DNA of 64,000 nucleotides from Chitinophagaceae bacterium (GTDB lineage: Bacteria; Bacteroidota; Bacteroidia; Chitinophagales; Chitinophagaceae), in the NCBI GenBank assembly GCA_947454155.1, contig CANGIT010000004.1, positions 62,001 through 126,000 on the forward strand, given 5' to 3'. The translations under genes were made by a program, and so were the position numbers. This document shows positions 25,471 to 33,500 of the stretch, piece after piece; position 1 is the first letter of the stretch, and the number at the start of each line of letters is the position of its first letter. Below the pieces are notes generated by a model. It had not been told where the DNA came from. It did no database searches and was given only the letters and a program-made list of their open reading frames with translations.

Positions 25471-27054
25471 TTACTGTTTTATAATGCGTTCTGATTGTTT
25501 GGTGGTATTGCCGAACAGCTGTATCACATAAAATCCAGCGCTGGCGTTGCTGAAATCAATCGCATTGAATCCTTTGACTCCTTTACCCATGGAAATCATT
25601 CTTCCATTGGCATCCAGAATACGGTATTGATAATTTTCAGCGGCATTGACAGCGATTTGTGAAGTGATGAATGTAGATACACTGAATGTTTTGATGTTGT
25701 TGTCGGTCACTCTCAAAGCAACAACATTTGAATACACGGTTTGTCCGGAGTTCGATACGGCTTTAACTCTGTAATATCTTGTGTTGTTGTCGAATGGTCT
25801 GTAACTGATGCTTCTGCCTGTCAAATTAACTGTGTTCAGCAATTCAAAAACTCTACCGTCTGTGGAATATTCCACATCAAGTGAGGCCACAGGTTCTTCC
25901 GAAATCACATTCCAGGTTAAATTATGCTTTTGCTGGTCAGTATTGCCGGTGAGTACGATTTCATGAATCGGCAATGCGCTTCTGAAACCCGTGAGCGTGT
26001 ATGATCCCAGGCTGCCGTAGTTGGTGGCGTTGTCGTTGCCAGTGCCATCCAAAACAAAATAATAGGCGCCGGATTTCAAGGTGGTGTCTATGGTGATGCC
26101 CATTGTGGTAGAAGGGTCATAGGTTCTAATCAACGTGTTTCTGTCGTCGTACAGCAAGATCTTTACATCAAGGTCCGATCCGCTGTTCGCTGCTCCCATG
26201 TTGTAAGGGATGGCATCGATGTGGATGTTTGAATTCACAGGAAAGTTCATGCGGAATACATCCTTGTCAATACTGGTTGAAATGAGTCCGTTGACACTGA
26301 AAGAGGTGTTGTTCAGCAAATAGGCGGTGGTGTTCAAAGAATCGGAGTAGTCGTCTGTGCGGTAGCCGAAGCCGTTGGCACCAACGATGATGCTGAGATT
26401 GTCTTGCGTATTGGCGCAACCGTAAGGCGTGGGACCGTCGTTCCAGCCGGTCATGTTTTTGCCATAGCTGTTGCCCATGATAGGCGCCCAGCTGGTTTCG
26501 CCGGTGCCGTTGCCTGTGTTATAGGTTTCGGTGAGGTTGCAGACGTTGTCGTATCTCGACTGATGCGAAAGCCCCAGCGTGTGACCGCTTTCGTGGCTGC
26601 AGCATTCTGCGATATACTTGGTGTTGTTGGGTCCGAGACGGTCCGAGAAAACAAAGGCAGGCGTATCATCACCCCAGGTGAAAGAACCGATGTAGGAGAT
26701 ACCGCCCACGCCGGGTTTCCAGCTGCTGGAAGGTGTAACAATAACGCGTATGCGCTGCGCCAGAGGCGCGGCCAGAAACTTGGTGGAATCGGTGGTGACG
26801 TTCACGTTGAATGGACGATAGTCTTCAGATACCCTGTTGAATATTTCGGTGATCTGGGCGTCGGTGAGCGCAGGAGCTGCACAGGCGATGGGATTGCCGC
26901 CGTTCCAGAGACTGGCGGTGACCATATGTCCGTCGAAATCGAGATAAATGGTGGCGGTGGCCGAAGGAAGACTGTTCATCCTCGGTAAAGCCATGCCGTT
27001 GAAAGAGATCATGCCCAAAAGCATGACCCAAAGCGTTAGGGTAAAATTTTTCAT
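25471..27054 (-). CDS. Secreted metzincin zinc protease with T9SS sorting domain
   Basis: Extracellular metalloprotease. The ATG at 27054 gives 527 residues with a signal peptide (about 1-22). The catalytic site is HESGHTLGLSH (residues 154-164: His154, Glu155, His158, Gly161, His164), the full metzincin HExxHxxGxxH motif. Before it is a conserved strand IYLDFDGHMVTASLW, and after the site a D/N/G-rich region. A fibronectin-like module covers about 375-450, and the last 75 residues (QYRILDANGRM, SAGFYVIQLFG, ERIIKQ) match the type A T9SS sorting domain. It would be exported through the T9SS and attached to the surface or released. A small secreted protein precedes it. Confidence 0.9.
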   Translation of the reverse strand: MKNFTLTLWVMLLGMISFNGMALPRMNSLPSATATIYLDFDGHMVTASLWNGGNPIACAAPALTDAQITEIFNRVSEDYRPFNVNVTTDSTKFLAAPLAQRIRVIVTPSSSWKPGVGGISYIGSFTWGDDTPAFVFSDRLGPNNTKYIAECCSHESGHTLGLSHQSRYDNVCNLTETYNTGNGTGETSWAPIMGNSYGKNMTGWNDGPTPYGCANTQDNLSIIVGANGFGYRTDDYSDSLNTTAYLLNNTSFSVNGLISTSIDKDVFRMNFPVNSNIHIDAIPYNMGAANSGSDLDVKILLYDDRNTLIRTYDPSTTMGITIDTTLKSGAYYFVLDGTGNDNATNYGSLGSYTLTGFRSALPIHEIVLTGNTDQQKHNLTWNVISEEPVASLDVEYSTDGRVFELLNTVNLTGRSISYRPFDNNTRYYRVKAVSNSGQTVYSNVVALRVTDNNIKTFSVSTFITSQIAVNAAENYQYRILDANGRMISMGKGVKGFNAIDFSNASAGFYVIQLFGNTTKQSERIIKQ

Positions 27055-27104
27055 GTGTATTGGATTTCTAATTAGGGTAGAAATGAAAAGGGAGATCGTC
27101 AGTA

Positions 27105-27554
27105 TCAATAACTGCAGTCTTGCAGAATTTTATCGAGACTGATTTTTTGCAGGCTGTAATTGTCGGCCATATCGTTTTTGATTTCAAATACTTCAAGCGC
27201 ATCCGGATTGATGATACGGCCGGTATAAGAAACAGAGTTGTCTTTGTTGATGATTTTAGAAAGCTGGAAAAGCGTACCGCCGGAGTTTTCGGATCTTACA
27301 ATCATCGATTGCAGATTGGCGTACTTCACTTCGTTGCTCATCACCTGTCCTTTGAAAATGAATTTTTCGTTGAAGGGGACATTTACCTTTTGGCCCGGAA
27401 TGGCGGTAAACAGGTTTTTGAGCGTTTGCTTCGAAATTTCCACCGTGTTGGGGAAGTCGGCAAACAATTTCTTTTTGGGATCGCCGGTTTTTTGGGCAAA
27501 ACCTGCAGAAAGGAAGAGGAACAGTACAAGTACTGTGGTAGTAAAGCTTTTCAT
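27105..27554 (-). CDS. Small secreted protein of unknown function
   Basis: 149 residues starting at the ATG at 27554, with a signal peptide (about 1-20, VLFLFLSAGFA then Q). The rest is soluble and mixed alpha/beta with no domain I can name; it carries FPNTVEISKQTLKNLFT and ends in an acidic region with one terminal cysteine (LQDCSY). It lies 50 bases upstream of the protease, same strand, and is likely co-transcribed. A helper, inhibitor or propeptide role is only a guess from context. Confidence 0.75.
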   Translation of the reverse strand: MKSFTTTVLVLFLFLSAGFAQKTGDPKKKLFADFPNTVEISKQTLKNLFTAIPGQKVNVPFNEKFIFKGQVMSNEVKYANLQSMIVRSENSGGTLFQLSKIINKDNSVSYTGRIINPDALEVFEIKNDMADNYSLQKISLDKILQDCSY

Positions 27555-27689
27555 AATGTTGGATTTTGAATGTTTTAGGGAAACAATTCCAATGACTAAA
27601 ACGGCCAACAAGATGAAATTATTATGCGCAGGCAGAAATTATTTTGGCGCAGCGTTAAAAATCAACCCTGAAAACAGGATGAGATCTTT

Positions 27690-28094
27690 TCAATCGCTTA
27701 AGAATCTGTCTTTTATACTGGCATCTGGAATAGGGCAACTATCGAAGCGACCAAACCAGCGGTAACGGTTTTTGGCGATCAGCCGGTACACTGCATTGCG
27801 GATAAAACGGGGTACGATAATAAAGATATAAAGCCACCGAACCGGGCTGTTGAGTTTTTTCAGGGCCAACAGTACCGCATCAGAGTGGGTAAACAACTTG
27901 TTATGGTCTAACAAAATAATGGAGTCGCTTTTATGCAAATCCACTCCAAAAGCATGCATCAAAGCAATTGCCTTGTTGCTTTGCAAGGGCAGAAATTTGA
28001 ATTGTTTTTTGGAATCTCTTCGGATAATGAAATGCACCGAACGGTTGCAAAGTCCGCAAACACCATCATAGATTATAAGAGGTTGTTCCTGCAT
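27690..28094 (-). CDS. DCC/DUF393 family thiol-disulfide oxidoreductase-like protein
   Basis: 134 residues from the ATG at 28094. It starts with the family signature IIYDGVCGLCNRSVHFIIR, where the DxxCxxC cysteines form the DCC motif, then FLPLQSNKAIAL, SDSIILL and SDAVLLALKKL. DUF393/DCC proteins are believed to be thiol-disulfide oxidoreductases, but activity is not shown for this one. A -7 box TATCTTTG ends 4 bases before the ATG, so the mRNA may be leaderless. Confidence 0.88.
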   Translation of the reverse strand: MQEQPLIIYDGVCGLCNRSVHFIIRRDSKKQFKFLPLQSNKAIALMHAFGVDLHKSDSIILLDHNKLFTHSDAVLLALKKLNSPVRWLYIFIIVPRFIRNAVYRLIAKNRYRWFGRFDSCPIPDASIKDRFLSD

Positions 28095-28098
28095 GAAG

Positions 28099-28106
28099 CA
28101 AAGATA
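28099..28106 (-). promoter_or_regulatory. Candidate promoter of the DCC-family gene
   Basis: The minus strand reads TATCTTTG, an exact TAnnTTTG match, 4 bases before the ATG at 28094. Confidence 0.4.
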
Positions 28107-28172
28107 CGAGAGGGATGTTTTTAGTTTTGCTTTTGTTGGTGTATAACACTTACTAAAAGCAGAATGTAGCAT

Positions 28173-28209
28173 GTTGCCATTGTTGGGGTATGACACCAAC
28201 AAAAACCAA
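28173..28209 (+). repeat. 35-bp palindromic element, copy A (degenerate)
   Basis: Left arm TTGCCATTGTTGG is intact; the right arm CACCAACAAAAACC is altered (consensus right arm ACACCAACAATGAGCA). A half copy (TGTTGGTGTATAACAC) lies just upstream near 28134-28149. Same orientation as the other copies. Confidence 0.6.
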
Positions 28210-28235
28210 TTTTAAACCCAACCCCAAACCTCAAC

Positions 28236-29153
28236 TTACTCTTCCAGCAAATCGAGCAACCGGCCACATTCGGCATCCATTCTCGAAAATCCGAAAATCT
28301 TCTTGCCCAGGTCTTTCAGCGAAGCGCCGATATGATACATTTCCTTTCTGTCGATAATCAGAAAACGGTCGTGATTGTTTTTCAATTTTCTGATTTCGAT
28401 GCTTTCGTATTGCTTGTTCAGTTTTTGTTCATCGATGATTTGACTGCTTGAAAAATTTTCGGTGTAGATAATGGCTTTGATGCCGGGTTTCCTTTTAGCC
28501 AATATCGCCAAAGTGGTTTCATCGATATAGTTGTCCAGCAGTAGGATGGAATTGCCGGCACTTTTGACAATTTTGGACACAAAAAGGTAAGCATCAAATA
28601 TCTGTCCGTTAAAGAAAATGCCCTGATCAGGAATGGCATCTCTTTTTTCAAGTGCGGCAAAGATTGTATTGAAATGATGGTCGGCTTCCAGTTGTTTTTG
28701 CTCCACCCTCTCCAGCCGTTGAAATAGTCCTGCGTTTTGGGTATGAATTTTTCTCATCTCTACAAAAGCCGCCATAATTTGAATGCTGACTTTCACTGCA
28801 GTTTCGCTTTTTAAAACGGCAGAAATCATGGCTACTCCTTGTTCGGTGAAGGCGAAGGGGAGGTACCTCCTTCCGCCATATTCTATACTTGAGGTCGCAA
28901 TTTGCGACCTCAAGTGTTCTTCACTAAGTTTTTCATTTTTCTTTAAGGTTCCAAATTGGAACCTTGAATCTTTTTCATGTTCATTATTATTTTCACTTGA
29001 GGTCACAAATTGTGACCTCAAGTTTTCTTCTTCAACATTTTTCATATCGTCTAAGGTCGCAATTTGCGACCTTAGAGAATCACTTGATTTCGTGTTTGAG
29101 GTTCCCAATTGAAACCTCAGGGTTTCCCATTCAGCAAAAGTCATTTGAAACAT
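28236..29153 (-). CDS. ORF6N-type protein, C-terminal part, with palindromic repeat and PLD-like domain
   Basis: 305 residues from ATG 29153, continuing in the same frame as the N-terminal fragment across one TGA codon. Order: remainder of the ORF6N domain (FQMTFAEWETLRFQ), a repeated region (about 12-90) with five related octets (LRFQLGTS, LRSQIATL, LRSQFVTS, RFQFGTLK, LRSQIATS) spaced 15 or 18 residues, then the conserved YGGRRYLPFAFTEQGVAM, a helical segment, and a C-terminal PLD-like domain (about 180-300) with HDRFLIID and MYHIGASLKDLGKKIF. In typical members the octet occurs once. ORF6N is a DNA-binding domain found in phage and mobile genes. Translation would need readthrough or a restart at this ATG, 3 bases after the TGA, so the gene may be dead. 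Confidence 0.8.
   Translation of the reverse strand: MFQMTFAEWETLRFQLGTSNTKSSDSLRSQIATLDDMKNVEEENLRSQFVTSSENNNEHEKDSRFQFGTLKKNEKLSEEHLRSQIATSSIEYGGRRYLPFAFTEQGVAMISAVLKSETAVKVSIQIMAAFVEMRKIHTQNAGLFQRLERVEQKQLEADHHFNTIFAALEKRDAIPDQGIFFNGQIFDAYLFVSKIVKSAGNSILLLDNYIDETTLAILAKRKPGIKAIIYTENFSSSQIIDEQKLNKQYESIEIRKLKNNHDRFLIIDRKEMYHIGASLKDLGKKIFGFSRMDAECGRLLDLLEE
28887..29119 (-). repeat. Tandem in-frame 54-bp repeat centred on five DNA palindromes
   Basis: Palindrome centres are at 28901, 28955, 29009, 29063 and 29108: intervals 54, 54, 54 and 45 bases, all multiples of nine. Sizes are 29 nt (28887-28915), 21 nt (28945-28965), 29 nt (28995-29023) and 27 nt (29050-29076), all perfect with a 1-base centre, plus an imperfect 23-nt one (29097-29119). 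Cores are GGTCGCAAnTTGCGACC (first and fourth), GGTTCCAAnTTGGAACC and GGTCACAAnTTGTGACC. The two arms change together while the linkers between units diverge freely. Confidence 0.92.
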
Positions 29154-29156
29154 GAA

Positions 29157-29321
29157 TCAATCAGGAAAACGGTTGATATTTCTTTTGACTGCCTCATTTA
29201 TCCTCTTCGTTTCCACTCCGTATAATTTTGCCAAATCACTGTCGAGCATGACGGAAACTCCTCGCACGGTAAAAATTTTATTTTCAATTTCTGGGGGTAT
29301 GGAGCTGATGTTTTCTTGCAT
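29157..29321 (-). pseudogene. ORF6N domain, N-terminal fragment ended by TGA
   Basis: 54 codons starting at ATG 29321 (MQENISSIPPEIENKIFTVR, then GVSVMLDSDLAKLYGVETKR), the classic ORF6N N-terminus, stopped by TGA at 29157-29159 just after NINRFPD. The frame continues without shift into the 28236-29153 frame; intact relatives have an aspartate (FPDDF) where the TGA stands. A restart at ATG 29153 could still make the rest as a second chain. Confidence 0.75.
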
Positions 29322-29431
29322 AGGGTGATTATTCCGATGCAAATTAACTCCCGGATTTTGATGTGAAAGGTGAAAAACAACAGGCAAATAGGGGTTTATC
29401 TACAAAAGAGCCCCATAAATATCTCATATAT

Positions 29432-29470
29432 GACCTCACCCCCGGCCTCCTCTCCCAAGTGAGAGTAGGG
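29432..29470. repeat. Interspersed GC-rich repeat fused to the ORF6N remnant
   Basis: CTCACCCCCGGCCTCCTCTC (29432-29451), followed by CCAAGTGAGAG, with a short CTCTC/GAGAG hairpin, resembles a repeat common in many Bacteroidota genomes (from memory). It supplies the false C-terminus of the second ORF6N gene. Confidence 0.5.
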
Positions 29471-29726
29471 AAAGCAAAAGTAATTTTTTGTCTGGTATCA
29501 CATTTTGTGACACCAGCTGCTCAATTTCAAGATTATTGAGTTCGAAAATAAAATCTTCAGGAAAACGCTCCCTATTCCTCTTTACTGCCTGTTTGATAGA
29601 TCGGGTTTCCGTTTGGTAAAACATAGCCAAATCCCTATCAATCATCACATGTTTTTCTCTGATGAATAATATTTTACTTTCTATTGGAAACATCAATCCG
29701 GTATTTCGATTCATTGACAGTAACAA
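29436..29726 (-). pseudogene. Second ORF6N domain gene, C-terminally truncated
   Basis: 96 codons. The start of an ORF6N domain is clear (MFPIESKILFIREKHVMIDR, then DLAMFYQTETRSIKQAVKRN, ERFPEDFIFELNN and LVSQNVIPDKK). Relatives continue with GGYLPYVFTEQGV, but here the frame runs into an interspersed repeat (GTGAGGTCATATAT side, forward CTCACCCCCGGCCTCCTCTC at 29432-29451) and ends as LLSLGRGGRG. The rest of the gene is missing. The LVSQNVIP codons again lie on a palindrome (29492-29516). Confidence 0.7.
29492..29516 (-). repeat. Near-perfect palindrome in the second ORF6N gene
   Basis: 11-base arms (CTGGTGTCACA on the minus strand) around a 3-base centre, with one G-T mismatch. It encodes LVSQNVIP, the position where the first ORF6N gene has its palindromic octets. 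Confidence 0.75.
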
Positions 29727-29839
29727 TTAGGTCGGCAAAATACCTTCGGTCTATGAATAACAAACAGGAAAATCAACAGCAGGGATTGTGTTTTTTCCTT
29801 TGGTGGAAGGGGGAAACTTGTAAGAATTTGTTGGCGTTG

Positions 29840-29874
29840 TTGCCGTTGTTGGTGTCATACACCAACAATGAGCA
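29840..29874 (+). repeat. 35-bp palindromic element, copy B
   Basis: TTGCCGTTGTTGGTGT, loop CAT, then ACACCAACAATGAGCA. One arm difference (CG for CA). Same orientation as the other copies. Confidence 0.85.
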
Positions 29875-29949
29875 TATAGCTGCCTGACGGTAGGAAGCGT
29901 TCAATAGGTTTAATGTACAAACCTTTTAAACGGGCTGAACCCCCTTTAT

Positions 29950-29984
29950 TTGCCATTGTTGGTGTTATAAACCAACAATGAGCA
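29950..29984 (+). repeat. 35-bp palindromic element, copy C
   Basis: TTGCCATTGTTGGT, loop GTTATAA, then ACCAACAATGAGCA. It lies 72 bases before the stop of the XRE gene. Confidence 0.85.
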
Positions 29985-30055
29985 GAGAACGGTCGTTCTA
30001 TTTCCAAAATCCACTTCCTTATTTATTATTTCTTTTTCCTTATTCCATTTCCCTC

Positions 30056-30280
30056 TCATTCCTCAAACAAAACCTTCATCTCCACCTGCAAGGTTTCGCA
30101 AATGCGCAATAACGAAATAATGGAAGTATTGATCTCTCCTCGTTCTATCCGGCCGAGCTGCCGATATTCGATTTCGGCCTCGTGGGCCAGATTTTCCATG
30201 GAAAACCCTTTTTCCTTGCGGATACGCCGAAGATTACTCCCCACTTTCTTCAGATATTGATCGTAATCTTTCGGTTTCAC
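30056..30280 (-). CDS. Small XRE-family HTH transcriptional regulator
   Basis: 74 residues, a single helix-turn-helix domain (about 10-70): LRRIRKEKGFSMENLAHEAE, the recognition helix region YRQLGRIERGEINTSIISLL, then ICETLQVEMKVLFEE. Typical of Cro/C1-type regulators and restriction-modification C proteins. The start is GTG at 30280; no ATG is available upstream in frame without leaving the family match. A GGTCA-AATA-TGACC inverted repeat lies 35 bases upstream. Confidence 0.85.
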   Translation of the reverse strand: MKPKDYDQYLKKVGSNLRRIRKEKGFSMENLAHEAEIEYRQLGRIERGEINTSIISLLRICETLQVEMKVLFEE

Positions 30281-30311
30281 CTTACGAAACTCAAAAGAAA
30301 CTTAGGTAATA

Positions 30312-30344
30312 TTTAGGTCAAATATGACCAGTTTTCTATATTTG
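30312..30344 (+). promoter_or_regulatory. Candidate promoter of the LamG/FISUMP gene
   Basis: TATATTTG (30337-30344) is an exact -7 match, with TTTA at 30312-30315, 25 bases earlier. The ATG is 220 bases on, giving a long leader that contains the heptamer array. Confidence 0.4.
30316..30329. promoter_or_regulatory. Candidate operator upstream of the XRE gene
   Basis: GGTCA, AATA, TGACC (30316-30329) is a 5-bp perfect inverted repeat, 36-49 bases upstream of the XRE start, a typical place for an autoregulatory site. It also lies near the TATATTTG box of the surface-protein gene. Confidence 0.35.
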
Positions 30345-30496
30345 AAAAAATTTGCGAAAGGAGAATGGAGGTTTTTTAAGCTTGGTAGGTTGAACCGGTT
30401 TGGCAAGTTTTTCAACTTAGCTTCCCTCTCCACCTCCAAACATACGAAACCTCCCAAACCTTGCAAACTTCAGCTTGCTGACAAGTTCAGGCTATA

Positions 30497-30552
30497 ACAC
30501 CAAACACCAAACAATAAACATTAAACAATAAACGACAAACACCAAACAATAA
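30497..30552. repeat. Heptanucleotide tandem repeat array (8 units)
   Basis: Eight contiguous 7-bp units with the pattern ACnnnAA (ACACCAA three times, ACAATAA three times, ACATTAA and ACGACAA once each), 11 bases before the ATG of the surface protein. The centre varies, the frame AC...AA does not. Confidence 0.88.
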
Positions 30553-30563
30553 ACATTGTCATC

Positions 30564-33500
30564 ATGAAAAAGCTCCTCCTCTTCCTCAGTGTTACATTTT
30601 GCATTTTACATTTTCAATTGGCGCAAGCCCAAATCCCTTCTTATGTGCCTACAAATGGGCTGGTGGCGTATTATCCGTTTAATGGTAATGCCAATGATGC
30701 AAGTGGTAATGGGAATAACGGAACGCTGAATGGGGGTGTGACTTTTCAAAATGATAGATTCGGCAACCAGTCTAAATCTTGTAATTTCAACGGTGACGGA
30801 TTTATTGAAATACCTTCTTTGTTAAATATTCAATATAATCCAACTACCTACAGTGCTTGGATTAGGGCTAGTTCATTAGTTACAGACATTCGACCTCTTG
30901 GAGCTGGTGTTTCAATTGTAGGTCGTGACCTTTGTGGTCAGGGTATACAAGGTCAATTGGTTGTATGGCACAATCCAAATGTTTCTATAAATCAACAACT
31001 GGATTTTTATACAGGTGGTTCTGGGGTAGCTTTTAATTATTCAGTGCCCTTAAATCAATGGATTCATGTCGTTTTCTCATGGGATCAAAATGATACAATG
31101 AAATTGTATGTTAACGGACAATTGATTCAATCGACATATAGTTCCTCATCAGGTTTTTTATCTAATGGCATGCCGCCTTTTAGAATTGGATCAGGTGCTG
31201 GAAATTGTACGAATAATTCCATTGGCCGTTCCTTTTGGAAGGGAGATATTGATGAAGTAACTATCTACAACCGCGCCCTCTCCCAATCCGAAATCACCGG
31301 CTTATACAACGCCGGCACCAACACCTGCCTTCCTTCTTACCTCCCCACTACAGGCCTCGTTGGCTACTGGCCTTTCTGCGGCAACGCAAATGACGAAAGT
31401 GGAAATGGGAATAATGGTACGGTGAATGGTGCAACGCTGACGACGGATAGATTTGGGAATGCGAGTAGTTCATATGCATTTGATAGAATATCAATAAAAA
31501 GCATTGATGTTGCTCAGAGTGCTACATTAAATAATATGCAAAATATGTCAATATCCTTATGGTGTAACCTGGCTTCTTATGCCAGCCCATCTAATCCAGG
31601 ATATAATCATTTCATAAACAAGTCTTCAGGTTTAACAACGCATCAATTTGTTTTTGCGAATAACATTAATGGATTGTATTGCTATTATAATAACGATCCT
31701 TCATTTTTTTCAACTAATACACTTCCCTCATTGAATACATGGCACAATCTAACTCTCACATACAGTTACAATCCATTGGATACCTCAACTTCATTGTGTA
31801 AATTTTATGTAGATGGAATATTAAAAAATCAATTTAGAACTAATGCTTATTTGCCAATAACAAATTTTAATTTGAAAATTGGAAGTCAAACAAATCTTTT
31901 AGTTAATAATGTAGATGGTAAACTTGACGATATCGCCATTTATAACCGCGCTCTTTCCGCCACTGAAGTACAAAACCTTTACAACGCCAGTGCTCCAACA
32001 ACTTGCATTGCCAATATCACAAATAACGATACTACTATTTGTGCCGGACAGAGTTTGACACTGAATGCAACTGCAGTAGCCTCAGGCTCAGTTACCGATA
32101 TCAACGGCAACGTGTATCCTACAGTAAACATCGGCTCACAAACCTGGATGCAGAAGAATCTGAACGTTAGCAAATACAGAAATGGAGATATAATTCCACA
32201 AGTAACCAATGTCAATCAATGGGCTGCACTTACCACAGGTGCATGGTGCTGGTATAATAATGATAGTGCTACTTACGCTGCCACTTATGGAAAAATTTAT
32301 AATGGGTATGCTGTAAAAGATTCAAGAGGGCTTGCGCCAGATGGATGGCATGTTTCTACAAATTCTGATTGGAATATTTTAGAGAAGGCTGTTGATCCTA
32401 ATGTTGATACAATGTGGCAAGCTACATGTGGTTATCAATGTGGTCAAATTAGTTCAACATTGGGAGGATTGTTGAAAGAAACAGGTACAACTCATTGGTT
32501 AAGTCCGAATACTGGAGCAACAGATAATTATAATTTTAAGGCTCTTCCAGGTGGTTACAGAAATGCAATTGGTTCGTTTTTAAGCATTGGAGAACTCGGA
32601 CAATTTTATACTTCAACAAATGGTCCAAATGGTAATACAGAAGCTATTTTCCGAACATTACTTAATAATTCATCTGCAATTGGATCTGATTATGGTTATG
32701 TCAATAAAAATGGTTTTTCTGTGAGATGTGTTAAAGATATTTTCAATAGTAACACTTCCACCTACCTCTGGTCCAACGGCACTACTACCCCAAGCATCAC
32801 CGTTAGTCCAACAGCTACCACCACCTATTACCTCACTGTTACCGATGCCAATGGCAATACCTGCCGAGACAGTGTAAAAGTTACGGTCAATACCGCTATT
32901 CCGGCTACACCCGGTACCATCACCGGCGCCACCGATGTTTGTTCTTCTTTTTCCAGCATCACTGCCGCCAGCAGCAATGCCGTTACGTACAGCGTAGCCG
33001 CTATGAGCACCGCTACTTCCTACACTTGGGCAGTACCTGCAGGCGTAACCATTGTAAGTGGTCAGGGTACCAATAGTATTTCAGTCACCTTTGCCAATAC
33101 CTTTGTTTCGGGCGCCATTACGGTAAAAGCCAACAACGCCTGTGGCAGCAGCACTGCGGCCCGGAGCTTGTCGGTGTACAGAAGAGTAGCCGCCACACCC
33201 GGCACTGTTCAAAAATCTTTTGTGCCCAGCGTGGTGGCGGTTACCAGTGTATGCGGATTGGCTTCGGAGGTGTACATGATCCGCAAGGTTACTTATGCCA
33301 CTTCGTACAACTGGTCGCTGGCTTTGGGCACCAACGCCACCATCACACACCTCAATGCCTTGGGTGCCAACGACACCGCTATCAGGGTAACCTTTGCCGC
33401 CGGTTTTGTAAGAGATACAATTCGGGTAACCGCACAAACTGCCTGTTCGGTGAGTGCTTTGCGCACTGTGGTACTCAATGCAACCGTAACACCTCCTGCA

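Larger units (their letters stand above)
29727..30055. other. Spacer with two palindromic elements
   Basis: 329 bases between the second ORF6N remnant and the XRE regulator. It holds copies B and C of the 35-bp palindromic element and nothing else that I recognise; a 67-codon plus-strand frame here has no features. Confidence 0.6.

Noticed and set aside
28887..29119. Palindrome series as a CRISPR array
   Set aside because: Units are in frame inside a coding sequence, palindromes differ between units and there are no spacer-like unique inserts of constant length flanked by identical repeats.
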